64,000 nt of DNA from an uncultured Ruminococcus sp. GTDB lineage: Bacteria > Bacillota > Clostridia > Oscillospirales > Ruminococcaceae. A program made the position numbers and the translations under genes. The stretch spans positions 62,001 to 126,000 of the forward strand of contig CAJTWE010000003.1 in assembly GCA_910579955.1 (NCBI GenBank). The letters run 5' to 3'. The notes beneath the pieces are model-generated. The model searched no databases, was not told the DNA's origin, and saw only the letters and a list, made by a program, of their open reading frames with translations. The number at the start of each line of letters is the position of its first letter. Positions within the stretch are counted from its first letter, which is position 1. Below, one piece after another: positions 1 to 8,390 of the stretch.

Positions 1-864
1 ACACTTGCAAAAACGCTTGATGTTCCTTTTGCAATTGCAGATGCTACTACTATTACAGAGGCAGGATATGTTGGTGACGACGTTGAAAATGTTCTTGTAC
101 GTCTTTTACAGGCTGCCGATTTCAATGTAGAAGCTGCTGAACGTGGAATTATTTATATTGATGAGATAGATAAGATCTCACGTAAATCAGAGAATACGTC
201 TCTTACAAGAGATGTAAGCGGCGAGGGTGTTCAGCAGGCGCTGCTTAAAATTATTGAGGGTACTGTGTCAAACGTTCCTCCTCAAGGCGGAAGAAAGCAT
301 CCGAATCAGGAGTTTATTCATGTAAATACAAAGAATATTCTCTTTATTTGCGGAGGTGCATTTGACGGCCTTGAAAAACTAATTCAGAAGAGAATGACTC
401 CTTCTTCATTAGGATTTGGTGCAGATATCGCCGACAAGAGGGTAGAGCAGACAAACATTTTCCGCAAGGTTACTCCGCATGACCTTGTAAAGTTCGGATT
501 AGTTCCAGAGCTTGTGGGCAGACTTCCTGTTATTACCACTCTTGATGACCTTGATGAAGAAGCTCTTGTAAGAATACTCACAGAGCCTAAAAACGCTCTT
601 GTTAAGCAATACCAGAAACTATTTGGTTATGACAAGGTCGAACTTGTTATCGAAGATGAGGCTCTTAAAAGCATTGCTGCAAAGGCTATAAAGCGTAAGA
701 CAGGTGCAAGAGGACTTCGTGGTATTATTGAGAGTATACTCATGGAGACCATGTATAATGTGCCTTCTCTTGATAATGCAAGAAAGGTTGTTGTAACTAA
801 GGATTGCATAGAAAATGGTGCAGCTCCTGTAGTTTATGATGAATCAGGCGCATTGATTAGTTAA
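1..864 (+). CDS. clpX: ClpX, ATP-dependent Clp protease ATP-binding subunit (5' end outside window)
   Basis: AAA+ unfoldase that feeds substrates to ClpP in the cytoplasm. The reading frame is open from base 1, so the N-terminal zinc domain and Walker A lie outside the window. Visible are the pore loop GYVG, Walker B IYIDEIDKI, the sensor-1 region NILFICGGAF, the conserved LVPELVGRLPV segment and the sensor-2 motif GARGLR near the C-terminus. All are standard for ClpX, and the sequence ends where the family normally ends. A strong terminator follows directly, so clpX ends its transcript. The identification is secure. Confidence 0.97.
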   Translation, partial: TLAKTLDVPFAIADATTITEAGYVGDDVENVLVRLLQAADFNVEAAERGIIYIDEIDKISRKSENTSLTRDVSGEGVQQALLKIIEGTVSNVPPQGGRKHPNQEFIHVNTKNILFICGGAFDGLEKLIQKRMTPSSLGFGADIADKRVEQTNIFRKVTPHDLVKFGLVPELVGRLPVITTLDDLDEEALVRILTEPKNALVKQYQKLFGYDKVELVIEDEALKSIAAKAIKRKTGARGLRGIIESILMETMYNVPSLDNARKVVVTKDCIENGAAPVVYDESGALIS

Positions 865-876
865 TTTATAAAAATA

Positions 877-916
877 AAAGCAGATAAGGCTTAAAAAACG
901 CCTTATCTGCTTTTTT
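877..916 (+). terminator. Rho-independent terminator after clpX
   Basis: A perfect 14-bp stem (877-890 with 900-913), 9-nt loop, followed by a T-run to 916. It begins 12 nt after the clpX stop codon. Confidence 0.9.
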
Positions 917-932
917 ACCTGTACATATAATT

Positions 933-962
933 ATAAGAGCCTGCCTGACAGCAAGCTCTTAT
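933..962 (-). terminator. Possible weak terminator of pduL
   Basis: Arms ATAAGAGC (933-940) and GCTCTTAT (955-962) form an 8-bp stem 23 nt after the pduL stop. The minus-strand sequence beyond it is AT-rich but lacks a clean T-run, so it may only stabilise the 3' end. Confidence 0.4.
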
Positions 963-985
963 AAAATTTATTATGTAATAATAAA

Positions 986-1567
986 TCAATCTACAGTTAC
1001 GATCTCACCCATAAGATCACGAGAAGCACTGATAGCATTTGATTCGTCTGTATCAATATGCATTGCAGTTGCGTAGTTTTCAGAAACACGACAAACTACA
1101 TCGCCCAGAATAGCCTTTCTGCCGTCTGTATCAACCTTTACCCATACAATGTCCTTATCCTTAACGCCCATTTCTGCTGCATCTTCAGGAGTAAGATGAA
1201 TATGACGCTTTGCAACGATAACGCCCTCGTTGATCTCTATTTCTCCGCATGGACCAACGATTTTGCATGCGCCTGAACCTGCAACGTCGCCAGATTCACG
1301 TATAGGAGCAGCAATGCCGATAGAACGTGCGTCTGTTGCAGAAAGCTCAACCTGAGTATCCTTTCTGAATGGACCGAGAATGGAAACGTTTGGCATTTCC
1401 TTCTTAGGGCCTACAATTGTTACTCTCTCTTCACAAGCAAACTGACCAGGCTGAGAAAGCATTTTTTTAACAGTAAGTTCTTTACCTTCACCAAACAGTA
1501 CTGCAAAGTGTTCAGCAGTAAGGTGTACGTGTCTTGCTGATGTTTCAACTATAAATTTTTTTGACAT
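986..1567 (-). CDS. pduL: PduL-type phosphate acyltransferase
   Basis: Converts acyl-CoA and phosphate to acyl-phosphate and CoA. PduL is an alternative to Pta in acetate or propionate fermentation. The 193-residue protein has the paired PduL cores with the histidine motifs RHVHL (near residue 13) and RHIHL (near residue 120), which bind zinc in characterised PduL. Start ATG at 1567 has a GGAGG-type ribosome site upstream. There is no N-terminal encapsulation peptide and no microcompartment shell gene nearby. It is therefore probably a soluble housekeeping phosphotransacetylase; that role is inferred. It is flanked by unrelated genes and looks monocistronic. Confidence 0.88.
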   Translation of the reverse strand: MSKKFIVETSARHVHLTAEHFAVLFGEGKELTVKKMLSQPGQFACEERVTIVGPKKEMPNVSILGPFRKDTQVELSATDARSIGIAAPIRESGDVAGSGACKIVGPCGEIEINEGVIVAKRHIHLTPEDAAEMGVKDKDIVWVKVDTDGRKAILGDVVCRVSENYATAMHIDTDESNAISASRDLMGEIVTVD

Positions 1568-1651
1568 GGGAATTACCTCCAGTGAATTTTATTTCCAGTT
1601 ATATTTTACTACATTCTATTCTTTTCGTCAATAGTTTTCTTGATTTAATTC

Positions 1652-2767
1652 TTAATTTTGCATAGATATAGCCAGTAAAGCCATGCATATGTGAAAAGTG
1701 GCAGCGGCTATAAGCAGTGGTGAAGTAAGTGCAATGCGCATTCCTCTTAAATTTTGACGGAGAGTATTTGCAGGAAGCCTTGTGCGTCTTACTTCCATTA
1801 TCCAGAATATTAATCCTAATATGGCAACTAGATAGTAGAAAATATTTGAAATTATTAAAACCATCGAGCCTACGCCAAAATCAGGGATTTCTGTAAAAAT
1901 CCAGTTCATTCCGAATGACATAGTATTTACTGCGATATGTACAAGTATAGATGGAATAAGAGAGTTATGCTTTATTACAATTCTTCCTAAAAATATTCCA
2001 ATTGGCATTGCCAGCAGGAACTGCGCAATATTTTCATGAGCAAGACCAAATAAAACAGCGCTTGCTATTATTCCGAAACGCTGACTGACACGTGAGAGAT
2101 TTTTCATTACAAAACCTCTATATAAAAGCTCCTCTGTTATCGGTGCGACTATACAGGTATAAAGAGCAGTTGCGACAATAGCTTTTGCGTTTACATATGT
2201 ATCTATATCAGCAGTATAGTCGTTTATTTCACCTGCGCTCATTATAGATTCAACTATAGTATATAAAATACCCGTTGCAGACTGAATAAATATACCAATA
2301 AGCATGTATTTTATGAGCTGGGACTTTTTTGTTTCCATTGGTCGGAAATATGAGCGTATACGTATTCCTGTAAGGCGGCTTCCAACAATTGCTGGTATAA
2401 GATTTACAATCAGGAACATAAGACCGTTCAGGGCTATGAGAATAGATGAGCCGTAATTCATATAATTCTCTGCCTTGAGCAGATCGTCATAGTCGAAAGA
2501 GCCTGTCATGGCAAATTCAAGTATAAACGAAAAAATGAAAAATAAAATATTTACTATTACAGCTCCAAGAAGAATTCCCAGACCTGTTATATTAAAGTAG
2601 TGCCTTATATTTTTGCGTTCATTACGCTCAGGCAGCAAAGGAAGCTTGTAGCCTTTTTCTTTGATTTTAGGTTCAATATCGCAGTAGTTCGTACGATATG
2701 CGCAGTTTTCCGTCGGGTTATCAAACGGATCATATGGATTAATGCTTTTATCTTTTATATCTGTCAT
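1652..2767 (-). CDS. CPBP family intramembrane metalloprotease
   Basis: Multi-pass membrane protein of the CAAX prenyl protease/bacteriocin-processing (Abi, CPBP) family. It carries the diagnostic EELLYRG motif (EExxxR) and, further on, FGLAHEN (FxxxH), the expected active-site residues. A cytosolic N-terminus of about 65 residues precedes roughly eight hydrophobic segments. The open frame reaches a GTG at 2782, but that GTG overlaps the AGGAG site, so ATG 2767 (MTDIKDK) is chosen; 371 aa. Its substrate cannot be told from sequence. No bacteriocin or abortive-infection genes are adjacent, so general membrane-protein processing is as likely as immunity. Confidence 0.85.
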   Translation of the reverse strand: MTDIKDKSINPYDPFDNPTENCAYRTNYCDIEPKIKEKGYKLPLLPERNERKNIRHYFNITGLGILLGAVIVNILFFIFSFILEFAMTGSFDYDDLLKAENYMNYGSSILIALNGLMFLIVNLIPAIVGSRLTGIRIRSYFRPMETKKSQLIKYMLIGIFIQSATGILYTIVESIMSAGEINDYTADIDTYVNAKAIVATALYTCIVAPITEELLYRGFVMKNLSRVSQRFGIIASAVLFGLAHENIAQFLLAMPIGIFLGRIVIKHNSLIPSILVHIAVNTMSFGMNWIFTEIPDFGVGSMVLIISNIFYYLVAILGLIFWIMEVRRTRLPANTLRQNLRGMRIALTSPLLIAAATFHICMALLAISMQN

Positions 2768-2901
2768 AATTATTCTTTTCACTCCTATAATTGCATGATA
2801 TGCAGATAAGTTGAAATAAAATTCTGCTTAAAGCTTTTACAACTATTATAGCACATTTTTTACGCTTCGTAAACAGATATTTTGAAAAAATCGGTTTGAT
2901 C

Positions 2902-2930
2902 TTGAAAAAATCAAATTATTATGATATACT
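2902..2930 (+). promoter_or_regulatory. Sigma-A-type promoter for the small membrane protein gene
   Basis: TTGAAA (2902-2907), 17-bp spacer, TATACT (2925-2930), with TG one base upstream of the -10 box. Confidence 0.75.
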
Positions 2931-2977
2931 AAAAATAATTTAAAACAAATTTAAAATATGTGAAAGGACAGTTTCTA

Positions 2978-3190
2978 ATGACAGTTATACTTTTGATTCT
3001 AGCGTTAGTATTTATTACATTGATAGTTATATTGCTTATAAAGCTTTCAGCAAGAAATAACGAGAAAATTGAGAAGCGCTTTAGAGATATGTCTTTAAAA
3101 CTGGAAGAGGATTTGCAGCAATCAATACGAAGCTTTAGGGATGAATTCAAAAGTGAGATAAATCGGCTTTCAAAAGATGATGACGAGTGA
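2978..3190 (+). CDS. Small membrane-anchored coiled-coil protein, unknown
   Basis: A 70-residue protein not matched to a named family. An N-terminal hydrophobic helix of about 22 residues is followed by a charged, probably coiled-coil tail rich in Glu, Lys and Arg and ending in acidic residues. The topology resembles small bitopic scaffold proteins. ATG 2978 is preferred over the in-frame GTG at 2960 because AAAGGA lies about 9 nt upstream. Its own promoter sits at 2902-2930, so it is likely a real gene. Function is unknown. Confidence 0.6.
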   Translation: MTVILLILALVFITLIVILLIKLSARNNEKIEKRFRDMSLKLEEDLQQSIRSFRDEFKSEINRLSKDDDE

Positions 3191-3230
3191 ATTTTTTTAG
3201 AAAAAAATTTTATAAGTGGCTTTTGTGATA

Positions 3231-3259
3231 TAGACAAATGCAAAAAGATGTGATATAAT
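3231..3259 (+). promoter_or_regulatory. Sigma-A-type promoter for the NUDIX gene
   Basis: TAGACA (3231-3236), 17-bp spacer, TATAAT (3254-3259), with an extended -10 TGA. It lies 41 nt before the NUDIX start codon. Confidence 0.75.
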
Positions 3260-3300
3260 AACATTAACAAAACATTTTTTATGAAAGGAGCCGCTTTTTT

Positions 3301-3705
3301 ATGTACCATGAGAAATCATGTGGTGCGATTGTATATCGAAAGTTTCACGGAAATACTGAGATATTGCTTATAAAGCATATAAACAGCGGGCACTGGTCTT
3401 TTCCAAAGGGTCATGTAGAGGGAAATGAAACGGAAATTGAAACTGCTCTTCGTGAAATCAAGGAAGAAACCTCGCTTGATGTACTAATTGATCCCACATT
3501 TAGGGAAACAGTTTCTTATTATCCAAAACGTGATACACTGAAAACTGTCGTTTACTTTATTGCTCGTGCCAAAAATTATGATTTTACCCCTCAGGCTGAG
3601 GAAATTGCCGATATACGTTGGGTCGACATCGGCTATGCTTCCAATATTCTTTCCTATGATAATGATAAACATATTGTCAGTAAAGCAAAAACTGCGATAG
3701 TTTAA
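3301..3705 (+). CDS. NUDIX hydrolase, Ap4A-hydrolase-like
   Basis: A 134-residue NUDIX domain. The Nudix box runs from GHVEG (about residue 38) to REIKEET, giving the Gx5Ex7REUxEExGU pattern with all catalytic glutamates present. The N-terminus (CGAIVYR) and WSFPKGH resemble bis(5'-nucleosyl)-tetraphosphatases, so a nucleotide house-cleaning role is likely. The exact substrate is inferred. ATG 3301 follows GAAAGGAG. It has its own promoter and is followed by a terminator. Confidence 0.88.
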   Translation: MYHEKSCGAIVYRKFHGNTEILLIKHINSGHWSFPKGHVEGNETEIETALREIKEETSLDVLIDPTFRETVSYYPKRDTLKTVVYFIARAKNYDFTPQAEEIADIRWVDIGYASNILSYDNDKHIVSKAKTAIV

Positions 3706-3761
3706 TGATTGCATTTAGGTTGTATAATAATTGTATTTGTCGTGTATGTATATAAGCTTTA

Positions 3762-3797
3762 AGCCCAAAAGCAGTTTGAAGGAGCTGCTTTTGGGCT
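3762..3797. terminator. Bidirectional terminator between NUDIX and GNAT genes
   Basis: A 13-bp perfect stem (3762-3774 with 3785-3797). It sits between converging genes and has T-containing sequence on both sides. Confidence 0.75.
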
Positions 3798-3806
3798 AAT
3801 TTATTA

Positions 3807-4235
3807 TTATCTGCACCAAGTCATAAGAAAATCTTTTTCATTGGTGCTTAGATCGATGCTTTCTGACTTAATAACAAAATCTTCTCTCTTATAAAAGGCG
3901 ATCGCTCTTACGTTTTTTTGATAAACATTTAAACTGAGGTTTGTTTTAATGTTTTTTGCAAAATCTAATAATTGCTTTCCAATACCATTTGACTGCGCAG
4001 AGCTTTTAACAAAAATTCCTTCGATATAATCATCATTTAATCCTATGAAACCGTCTATTTGTTTTGTGAGATCGTTTTCATGAACATATATTTCCGCCTG
4101 AGGTAATATAGATTTTACCATTTCATAATTATCAGTCCAGTATTTTGATGGGATGAAATTATGTGCTTCAATATTTGTATCAAGCCATATCTGCATAACG
4201 ATCGGCAAATCGTGTTCTTTAAAATTTCTTATCAT
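3807..4235 (-). CDS. GNAT family N-acetyltransferase
   Basis: A 142-residue acetyl-CoA-dependent N-acyltransferase of the GCN5 fold. The acetyl-CoA binding segment reads SNGIGKQLL (Q/RxxGxG/A), followed by the typical C-terminal LNVYQKNVRAIAFYKREDF pattern. Substrate unknown; family members modify small amines or protein termini. The frame extends to a GTG at 4256 that would overlap the upstream gene. ATG 4235 has AAGGA at proper spacing and is preferred, leaving 13 nt to the Gfo/Idh gene, with which it probably forms an operon. Confidence 0.82.
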   Translation of the reverse strand: MIRNFKEHDLPIVMQIWLDTNIEAHNFIPSKYWTDNYEMVKSILPQAEIYVHENDLTKQIDGFIGLNDDYIEGIFVKSSAQSNGIGKQLLDFAKNIKTNLSLNVYQKNVRAIAFYKREDFVIKSESIDLSTNEKDFLMTWCR

Positions 4236-4248
4236 GGTATACTTTTCC

Positions 4249-5235
4249 TTATTCACAAGGGTATTTCATGCCCCATTCTTTTCTAATACTATCTAACAAT
4301 CTCATAACTCGCAGAGTTTCATTGTGAGGCATTTCTTCGCACTCCACTTTTCTTTCATTGATAGCTTTCATACAAGAAAACACCTCATATTCGTACCCGT
4401 TTATTTGCTTTGGTACTTTATAAGAAGCGGTAATTTGATGCTCTAAATTAAACACACGGATTTCTTCACAGTTATTTATATTTTGTACCTCAATGTATCC
4501 CTTATCTCCGTAAACTACTCCCAGACGATCTGTTGCAGTGAGCATGCTGCTGTGAAGAACTGCCATTTTTCCATCTTCAAACGTTAAGGTCACACTATTC
4601 AGCCAGTCCACTCCTTTGGGAGATAAAACAGCTGTAGTTTTAATATCCTTAATTTCTCCGTGGAATACCATCAATGCAAAGTTGATTGGATATACCCCTA
4701 CATCTAATAATGCACCTCCTGCCAGTTCAGGATTTTGCAGACGCTCTTTTTGTGCCATAGCATAACCCAAATTTGCTGTTAAAGAAAATGGCTGTCCAAT
4801 AACTCCGCTCGAAATGATTTCATCAATCATTTTTCGGCTTGGCATATATCTTGTCCATATTGCTTCTGCCAATAAAAGCTTCTTTTTTCTTGCAAGACTG
4901 ATTAATTCTTCTGCTTGCACAGCATTTACAGTAAAAGCTTTTTCCAGAAGAACATTTTTACCATGTTCCAAGCACATTTTTGCATGCTGATAATGATGAG
5001 AATGAGGTGATGCAACATATACCAGTTCTACGGATTCATCTTCCAGCATTTCTTCATAAGAACCATAAGCTTTTTCAAATCCCCACTGTTTTGCAAACTC
5101 TTTTGCACGGTCATAATCTCGAGATGCAACTGCGTAGAGTTCTATCTGTAAACTGCTCATTGTTTCTTTTATTCCTGCTACTGCCTGTGCCATGCTTCGT
5201 GCAATTTTTCCCGGTGCTAGAATTGCAAATTTCAT
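4249..5235 (-). CDS. Gfo/Idh/MocA family NAD(P)-dependent oxidoreductase
   Basis: A 328-residue two-domain oxidoreductase. The Rossmann N-terminus reads LAPGKIARSM, in place of the usual GxGxxA. The segment VASPHSHH and the family's EKP signature, here LLEKAF with the catalytic Lys kept and Pro replaced by Ala, follow. The C-terminal alpha/beta domain resembles sugar and dihydrodiol dehydrogenases. It likely oxidises or reduces a sugar or cyclitol; substrate not predictable. ATG 5235 follows GGAGGG. It precedes the GNAT gene by 13 nt. Confidence 0.88.
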   Translation of the reverse strand: MKFAILAPGKIARSMAQAVAGIKETMSSLQIELYAVASRDYDRAKEFAKQWGFEKAYGSYEEMLEDESVELVYVASPHSHHYQHAKMCLEHGKNVLLEKAFTVNAVQAEELISLARKKKLLLAEAIWTRYMPSRKMIDEIISSGVIGQPFSLTANLGYAMAQKERLQNPELAGGALLDVGVYPINFALMVFHGEIKDIKTTAVLSPKGVDWLNSVTLTFEDGKMAVLHSSMLTATDRLGVVYGDKGYIEVQNINNCEEIRVFNLEHQITASYKVPKQINGYEYEVFSCMKAINERKVECEEMPHNETLRVMRLLDSIRKEWGMKYPCE

Positions 5236-5299
5236 AAAGTCCCTCCGTTTTTTATATTATATTGCTTTTATATCGCTTTAACATAACTAACATAACGCT

Positions 5300-5333
5300 A
5301 TAGCACCTCCGAGCTGATGTCTGGAGGTGCTAT
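5300..5333 (-). terminator. Hairpin after the SPFH gene
   Basis: Arms ATAGCACCTCC (5300-5310) and GGAGGTGCTAT (5323-5333) give an 11-bp stem 47 nt after the SPFH stop. A T-run is missing on the minus strand, so termination efficiency is uncertain. Confidence 0.5.
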
Positions 5334-5379
5334 TGTAAGCTTCTGTATTCTGTATAATCTTTTACTTAATGGTGTTTTA

Positions 5380-6243
5380 TTATTCAGCAGGATTATTTTC
5401 AACAGGCTTTGTATCATCCTTTGGAACATCTATCAATATTGATGAGTCTGAGGATACTACGCTTGGATATTTACCATCCCATTTTTGTATCTGCTGATAT
5501 GTAAGAACATTGCCGTTAAGGGATGCATTTATTTTTTCGTTGGCTTCTGCCTCAGCTTCGGCTTTTTTGAGTTTAGCTTCTGCTTCTGCTTCCGCTGCAA
5601 TGACTTGTTTTTTTGCATCGGCTTCAGCTTCCATGATCTGCTGTTCCTTTTCAGTTTGTGCTTTCAGGAAATTCTGTTCGGCAACCTGCTTTTGTTCAAT
5701 AGCAACATTGAATTCTTCTGAAAATTCAAAATTTACAATATTGAACTTATCAATGATAATTCCATAATCGGACACCTTTTCTGTAAGGGCAGAACCGATC
5801 TCATCGCCAACTGCTGTACGCTTTGTAATAAGCTCTTCTGCTGTATATTGAGCAGAGATAGACTTTACGGCTTCTTGAATAGCCGGCTGGAGAACTGTGT
5901 CCTGATACTGCTCTCCAATAGTTTTGTAAATATAAGAAGCAGAGTCGCTTGTTATATGGAAGTTTACGGCAACACCGCTTGAGACTGTCTGTAAGTCTTT
6001 AGAAACGCTGTTGGATTCAACTTCACACTTCTGAATTTTGTTGTCCATCATAACAACAGACTGTACAAATGGAATTCTGAAATGCAGACCGCTGTCAAGT
6101 GCATGGTCACTTACCTTACCCATTGTAACGATAACACCAGCCGTGCCGGCAGGAACGATTGTGAGAGTACAAGCAGCTGTTACCAGCAGCAGGAAAGCCA
6201 CAACTATAGGGATTATTATTTTTTTCAAATTGGTTGTTTTCAT
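5380..6243 (-). CDS. SPFH/prohibitin (band 7) family membrane protein
   Basis: A 287-residue membrane scaffold protein. An N-terminal hydrophobic segment (about residues 8-27) anchors it; the run includes LLLVTAACT, so it could also be read as a lipobox, but a transmembrane anchor fits prohibitins better. The SPFH domain follows (VPAGTAGVIVTMGKV...GLHFRIPF), then a long Ala/Glu/Lys coiled coil (about residues 180-240) and an acidic tail. Family members assemble into rings that organise membrane domains or proteases. It has no NfeD or FtsH neighbour here. Role in this organism is unknown. Confidence 0.88.
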   Translation of the reverse strand: MKTTNLKKIIIPIVVAFLLLVTAACTLTIVPAGTAGVIVTMGKVSDHALDSGLHFRIPFVQSVVMMDNKIQKCEVESNSVSKDLQTVSSGVAVNFHITSDSASYIYKTIGEQYQDTVLQPAIQEAVKSISAQYTAEELITKRTAVGDEIGSALTEKVSDYGIIIDKFNIVNFEFSEEFNVAIEQKQVAEQNFLKAQTEKEQQIMEAEADAKKQVIAAEAEAEAKLKKAEAEAEANEKINASLNGNVLTYQQIQKWDGKYPSVVSSDSSILIDVPKDDTKPVENNPAE

Positions 6244-6400
6244 TGATTTTCTCCTTTAATATCTTTCTGGTATGTTTTCTTATTGGAAATAAAGCACGGT
6301 TTCCATAATTCTTATGAAAACAGATTTTAAACCCATTAGCGGCATTATACCACGTTTTTTGTCATAAGTCAACAGTTATTAAAAAAATTACATTTAATGC

Positions 6401-6427
6401 AAAAAGCTTCCTTCAAGTAGAGGAAGC
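6401..6427 (-). terminator. Terminator of the trx operon
   Basis: On the minus strand the arms GCTTCCT and AGGAAGC (plus 6421-6427 and 6406-6412) enclose an 8-nt loop and are followed by five T (plus 6401-6405). It sits 22 nt after the thioredoxin stop. Confidence 0.75.
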
Positions 6428-6449
6428 CTTTTAGAAATCAAAGCGTTTA

Positions 6450-6755
6450 TTAAAGCATTTTGAGGATGTCTGCCTTTTCCATGTATCCTACAGAATAGTT
6501 GGAGACTTTGCCGTCTTTTACTACAACCAGCATAGGAATACTGCTTGCACGAAATGCAGCTGCTATTGAAGGTGATTCATCTACATTTATTTTGCAGACC
6601 TTGATTTCCGGATGTTCGTCTGAAATTTCTTCAAGTATAGGCGCAAGCATTTTGCACGGTGCACACCAATCTGCGTATAGGTCAATAAGAACGGTGCATG
6701 TTGCCTTTATTATTTCATTTTCAAAATTACTTTCACCAACGTGTATAGTACTCAT
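6450..6755 (-). CDS. trxA: Thioredoxin
   Basis: A 101-residue thioredoxin with the active site WCAPC (near residue 31) and the cis-proline segment SSIPMLVVVKDG. It lacks a signal peptide, so it acts in the cytoplasm as a general disulfide reductase. The C-terminal helix is short. The gene follows the FTR-like gene by 5 nt. This suggests that its electrons come from ferredoxin through that protein instead of an NADPH thioredoxin reductase; none is encoded nearby. Confidence 0.93.
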   Translation of the reverse strand: MSTIHVGESNFENEIIKATCTVLIDLYADWCAPCKMLAPILEEISDEHPEIKVCKINVDESPSIAAAFRASSIPMLVVVKDGKVSNYSVGYMEKADILKML

Positions 6756-6760
6756 TTTTA

Positions 6761-6967
6761 TCAGTCCCTTTCCTTATAATATAATTTACAATGGCAGTAT
6801 CCTTCAAAATCAGGATCTGCTATCTGCTGACGAAATTCCTCGCACATACATTTGTTTTCTGGAGTCTTTTCTATTCTGCACGGGCAGTAGCCGTCTTTCA
6901 TTTTTAGCCCTTCCCGTATCATTTTAACCATTTCTTTATCTTCATTTAAACGTACTGCCATAAGCAT
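6761..6967 (-). CDS. Ferredoxin:thioredoxin reductase catalytic-chain-like protein
   Basis: A 68-residue protein with three CxC pairs: C28-P-C30, C40-M-C42 and C58-H-C60. The segments CMCEEF and YCHC match the catalytic (beta) chain of ferredoxin:thioredoxin reductase. In the plant and cyanobacterial enzyme these six cysteines hold a [4Fe-4S] cluster and the redox-active disulfide. It is shorter than those enzymes (about 110 residues) and no variable (alpha) chain is present. It is the first gene of a two-gene operon with thioredoxin. Function as a minimal ferredoxin-dependent thioredoxin reductase is inferred. ATG 6967 or the ATG six bases later could start it. Confidence 0.8.
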   Translation of the reverse strand: MLMAVRLNEDKEMVKMIREGLKMKDGYCPCRIEKTPENKCMCEEFRQQIADPDFEGYCHCKLYYKERD

Positions 6968-7025
6968 TTATTCCTTTCATTTATAAAATAGATTTCTTTT
7001 TTATACTCTGTTTTGTACTCTGTAT

Positions 7026-7054
7026 ATTATATCATATTTTTATAAATTATGCAA
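7026..7054 (-). promoter_or_regulatory. Promoter of the FTR-trx operon
   Basis: On the minus strand TTGCAT (plus 7049-7054), 17-bp spacer, TATAAT (plus 7026-7031), with an extended -10 TGA. Confidence 0.75.
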
Positions 7055-7088
7055 TAACCAGTTGCGCTTAAATATCTTTTAAAATTAT

Positions 7089-8339
7089 TTAATCATCATT
7101 TTCATCTTTTTCAGGAATGGGTTCAACCTCCAGCTTTACTTTATTTACCGTAAGATTATCAGATTCAAGCACAGTGAAATTAAATCTTCCCCATTTTGCA
7201 GAAGCACCTTTATCCGGAATATATCCCAGCAATTCCGTTATCCATCCTCCCACAGATGTTGACGCTGTCTCAGGGCGTTCAGATGGAATATCTTCATCAT
7301 CAAGACCGCTCTGCATGTCAATTATGCTAAATGAACCCTCTATTTCATAAGTATGAGGAGCTGTTTTTATAAATTCATTAAGGATCTCATCGCTTTCATC
7401 ATATATGTCTCCGACCAGCTCTTCCAGAATATCCTCAAGAGTTACGATTCCTTTTGTACCGCCGTACTGATCGACTACAACTGCCATATGTGTTTTGGCT
7501 TTTTTCATATCCTGAAGTATTTCACTTATACGTTTTGTTGCTGGTACATATATAACATCCTGCATTATCTCCTCAAGGCTTTGATATACACCGTTAAGAA
7601 GTCTGAAAAATTCTTTGTTTGTGATTATTCCAACTATGTTGTCAAGGGTTTTATCGTAAACAGGGAAACGTGAAAAACGGCTGTTTAAAAATAGCTCCTT
7701 GATTTCTTCTATGTCGGCATCAAGAGGTACGCCAATTGTTTTTACACGAGGTATAAGTATTTCATTTACTGTAGTTTCATCAAATTGCAGTGCAGAAAGC
7801 ACCAAATCGCTTTCTTGCTCTTCAAGCACGCCTTCTTCTTCGATCTCATCAATAATGTATTTAAGTTCATCTTCTGTTACTGATGGAGAATCATCGCTTG
7901 ATTTGAATACCCTAGATAAAACATCGAATATCTTTACAAATGGAGTCATGATAACAATAAGTCCCGATAGAGCAGATGAGAATGCAAGAGCCAGACTTTC
8001 AGCATGAGATTTTGCATAAGACTTTGGAAGCACTTCACAGAATGTGAGTACCAGCAGAGTCATTACAACAGTTGAGAGAACAGGGCCAGCGTCGCCTACC
8101 CATTGAGTGAAAAGAACTGTAGCAAGAGAAGAAGAACCAATATTTGCAATATTATTTCCGACTAGTATAGCCGTAAGGGCATCTTCGTATTTATCTGCTA
8201 TTTTTAAAGCACGTGCGGAACGTTTGTCGCCCATATCGGCATTATGTTTAAGTCTTATTTTGTTGACACAAGCAAACGCTGTTTCTGAACTGGAAAACAG
8301 TGCTGACAGAACCAATAAAAGTATTAAAACAATAATCAT
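7089..8339 (-). CDS. CNNM/CorC (HlyC/CorC) family membrane protein with CBS domains
   Basis: A 416-residue protein with an N-terminal CNNM (DUF21) transmembrane domain of about four helices (SALFSSSETAF, LVGNNIANI), a central CBS pair (EILIPRVKT...GIITNKE...MAVVVDQYGGTKGIVTLEDILEELVGDIYDE) and a C-terminal CorC/HlyC domain (GSFSIID). Such proteins take part in divalent cation, mainly Mg2+, transport; the hemolysin label is historical. The open frame runs to 8417, but ATG 8339 has a strong GGAGG site upstream. The gene shares a divergent promoter region with gtrA. Confidence 0.9.
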   Translation of the reverse strand: MIIVLILLLVLSALFSSSETAFACVNKIRLKHNADMGDKRSARALKIADKYEDALTAILVGNNIANIGSSSLATVLFTQWVGDAGPVLSTVVMTLLVLTFCEVLPKSYAKSHAESLALAFSSALSGLIVIMTPFVKIFDVLSRVFKSSDDSPSVTEDELKYIIDEIEEEGVLEEQESDLVLSALQFDETTVNEILIPRVKTIGVPLDADIEEIKELFLNSRFSRFPVYDKTLDNIVGIITNKEFFRLLNGVYQSLEEIMQDVIYVPATKRISEILQDMKKAKTHMAVVVDQYGGTKGIVTLEDILEELVGDIYDESDEILNEFIKTAPHTYEIEGSFSIIDMQSGLDDEDIPSERPETASTSVGGWITELLGYIPDKGASAKWGRFNFTVLESDNLTVNKVKLEVEPIPEKDENDD

Positions 8340-8361
8340 ATAATTAAATATCCTCCGGAGA

Positions 8362-8390
8362 TTGATTTTTTCATAATATAATGCTATAAT
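8362..8390 (+). promoter_or_regulatory. Promoter of gtrA-like gene
   Basis: TTGATT (8362-8367), 17-bp spacer, TATAAT (8385-8390), with TGC before the -10. Its -10 box overlaps that of the divergent promoter by two bases. Confidence 0.75.

Noticed and set aside
5380..6243. SPFH protein as lipoprotein
   Set aside because: A Cys follows the hydrophobic stretch (TAAC), but the SPFH family normally uses an uncleaved helix; left as membrane-anchored.
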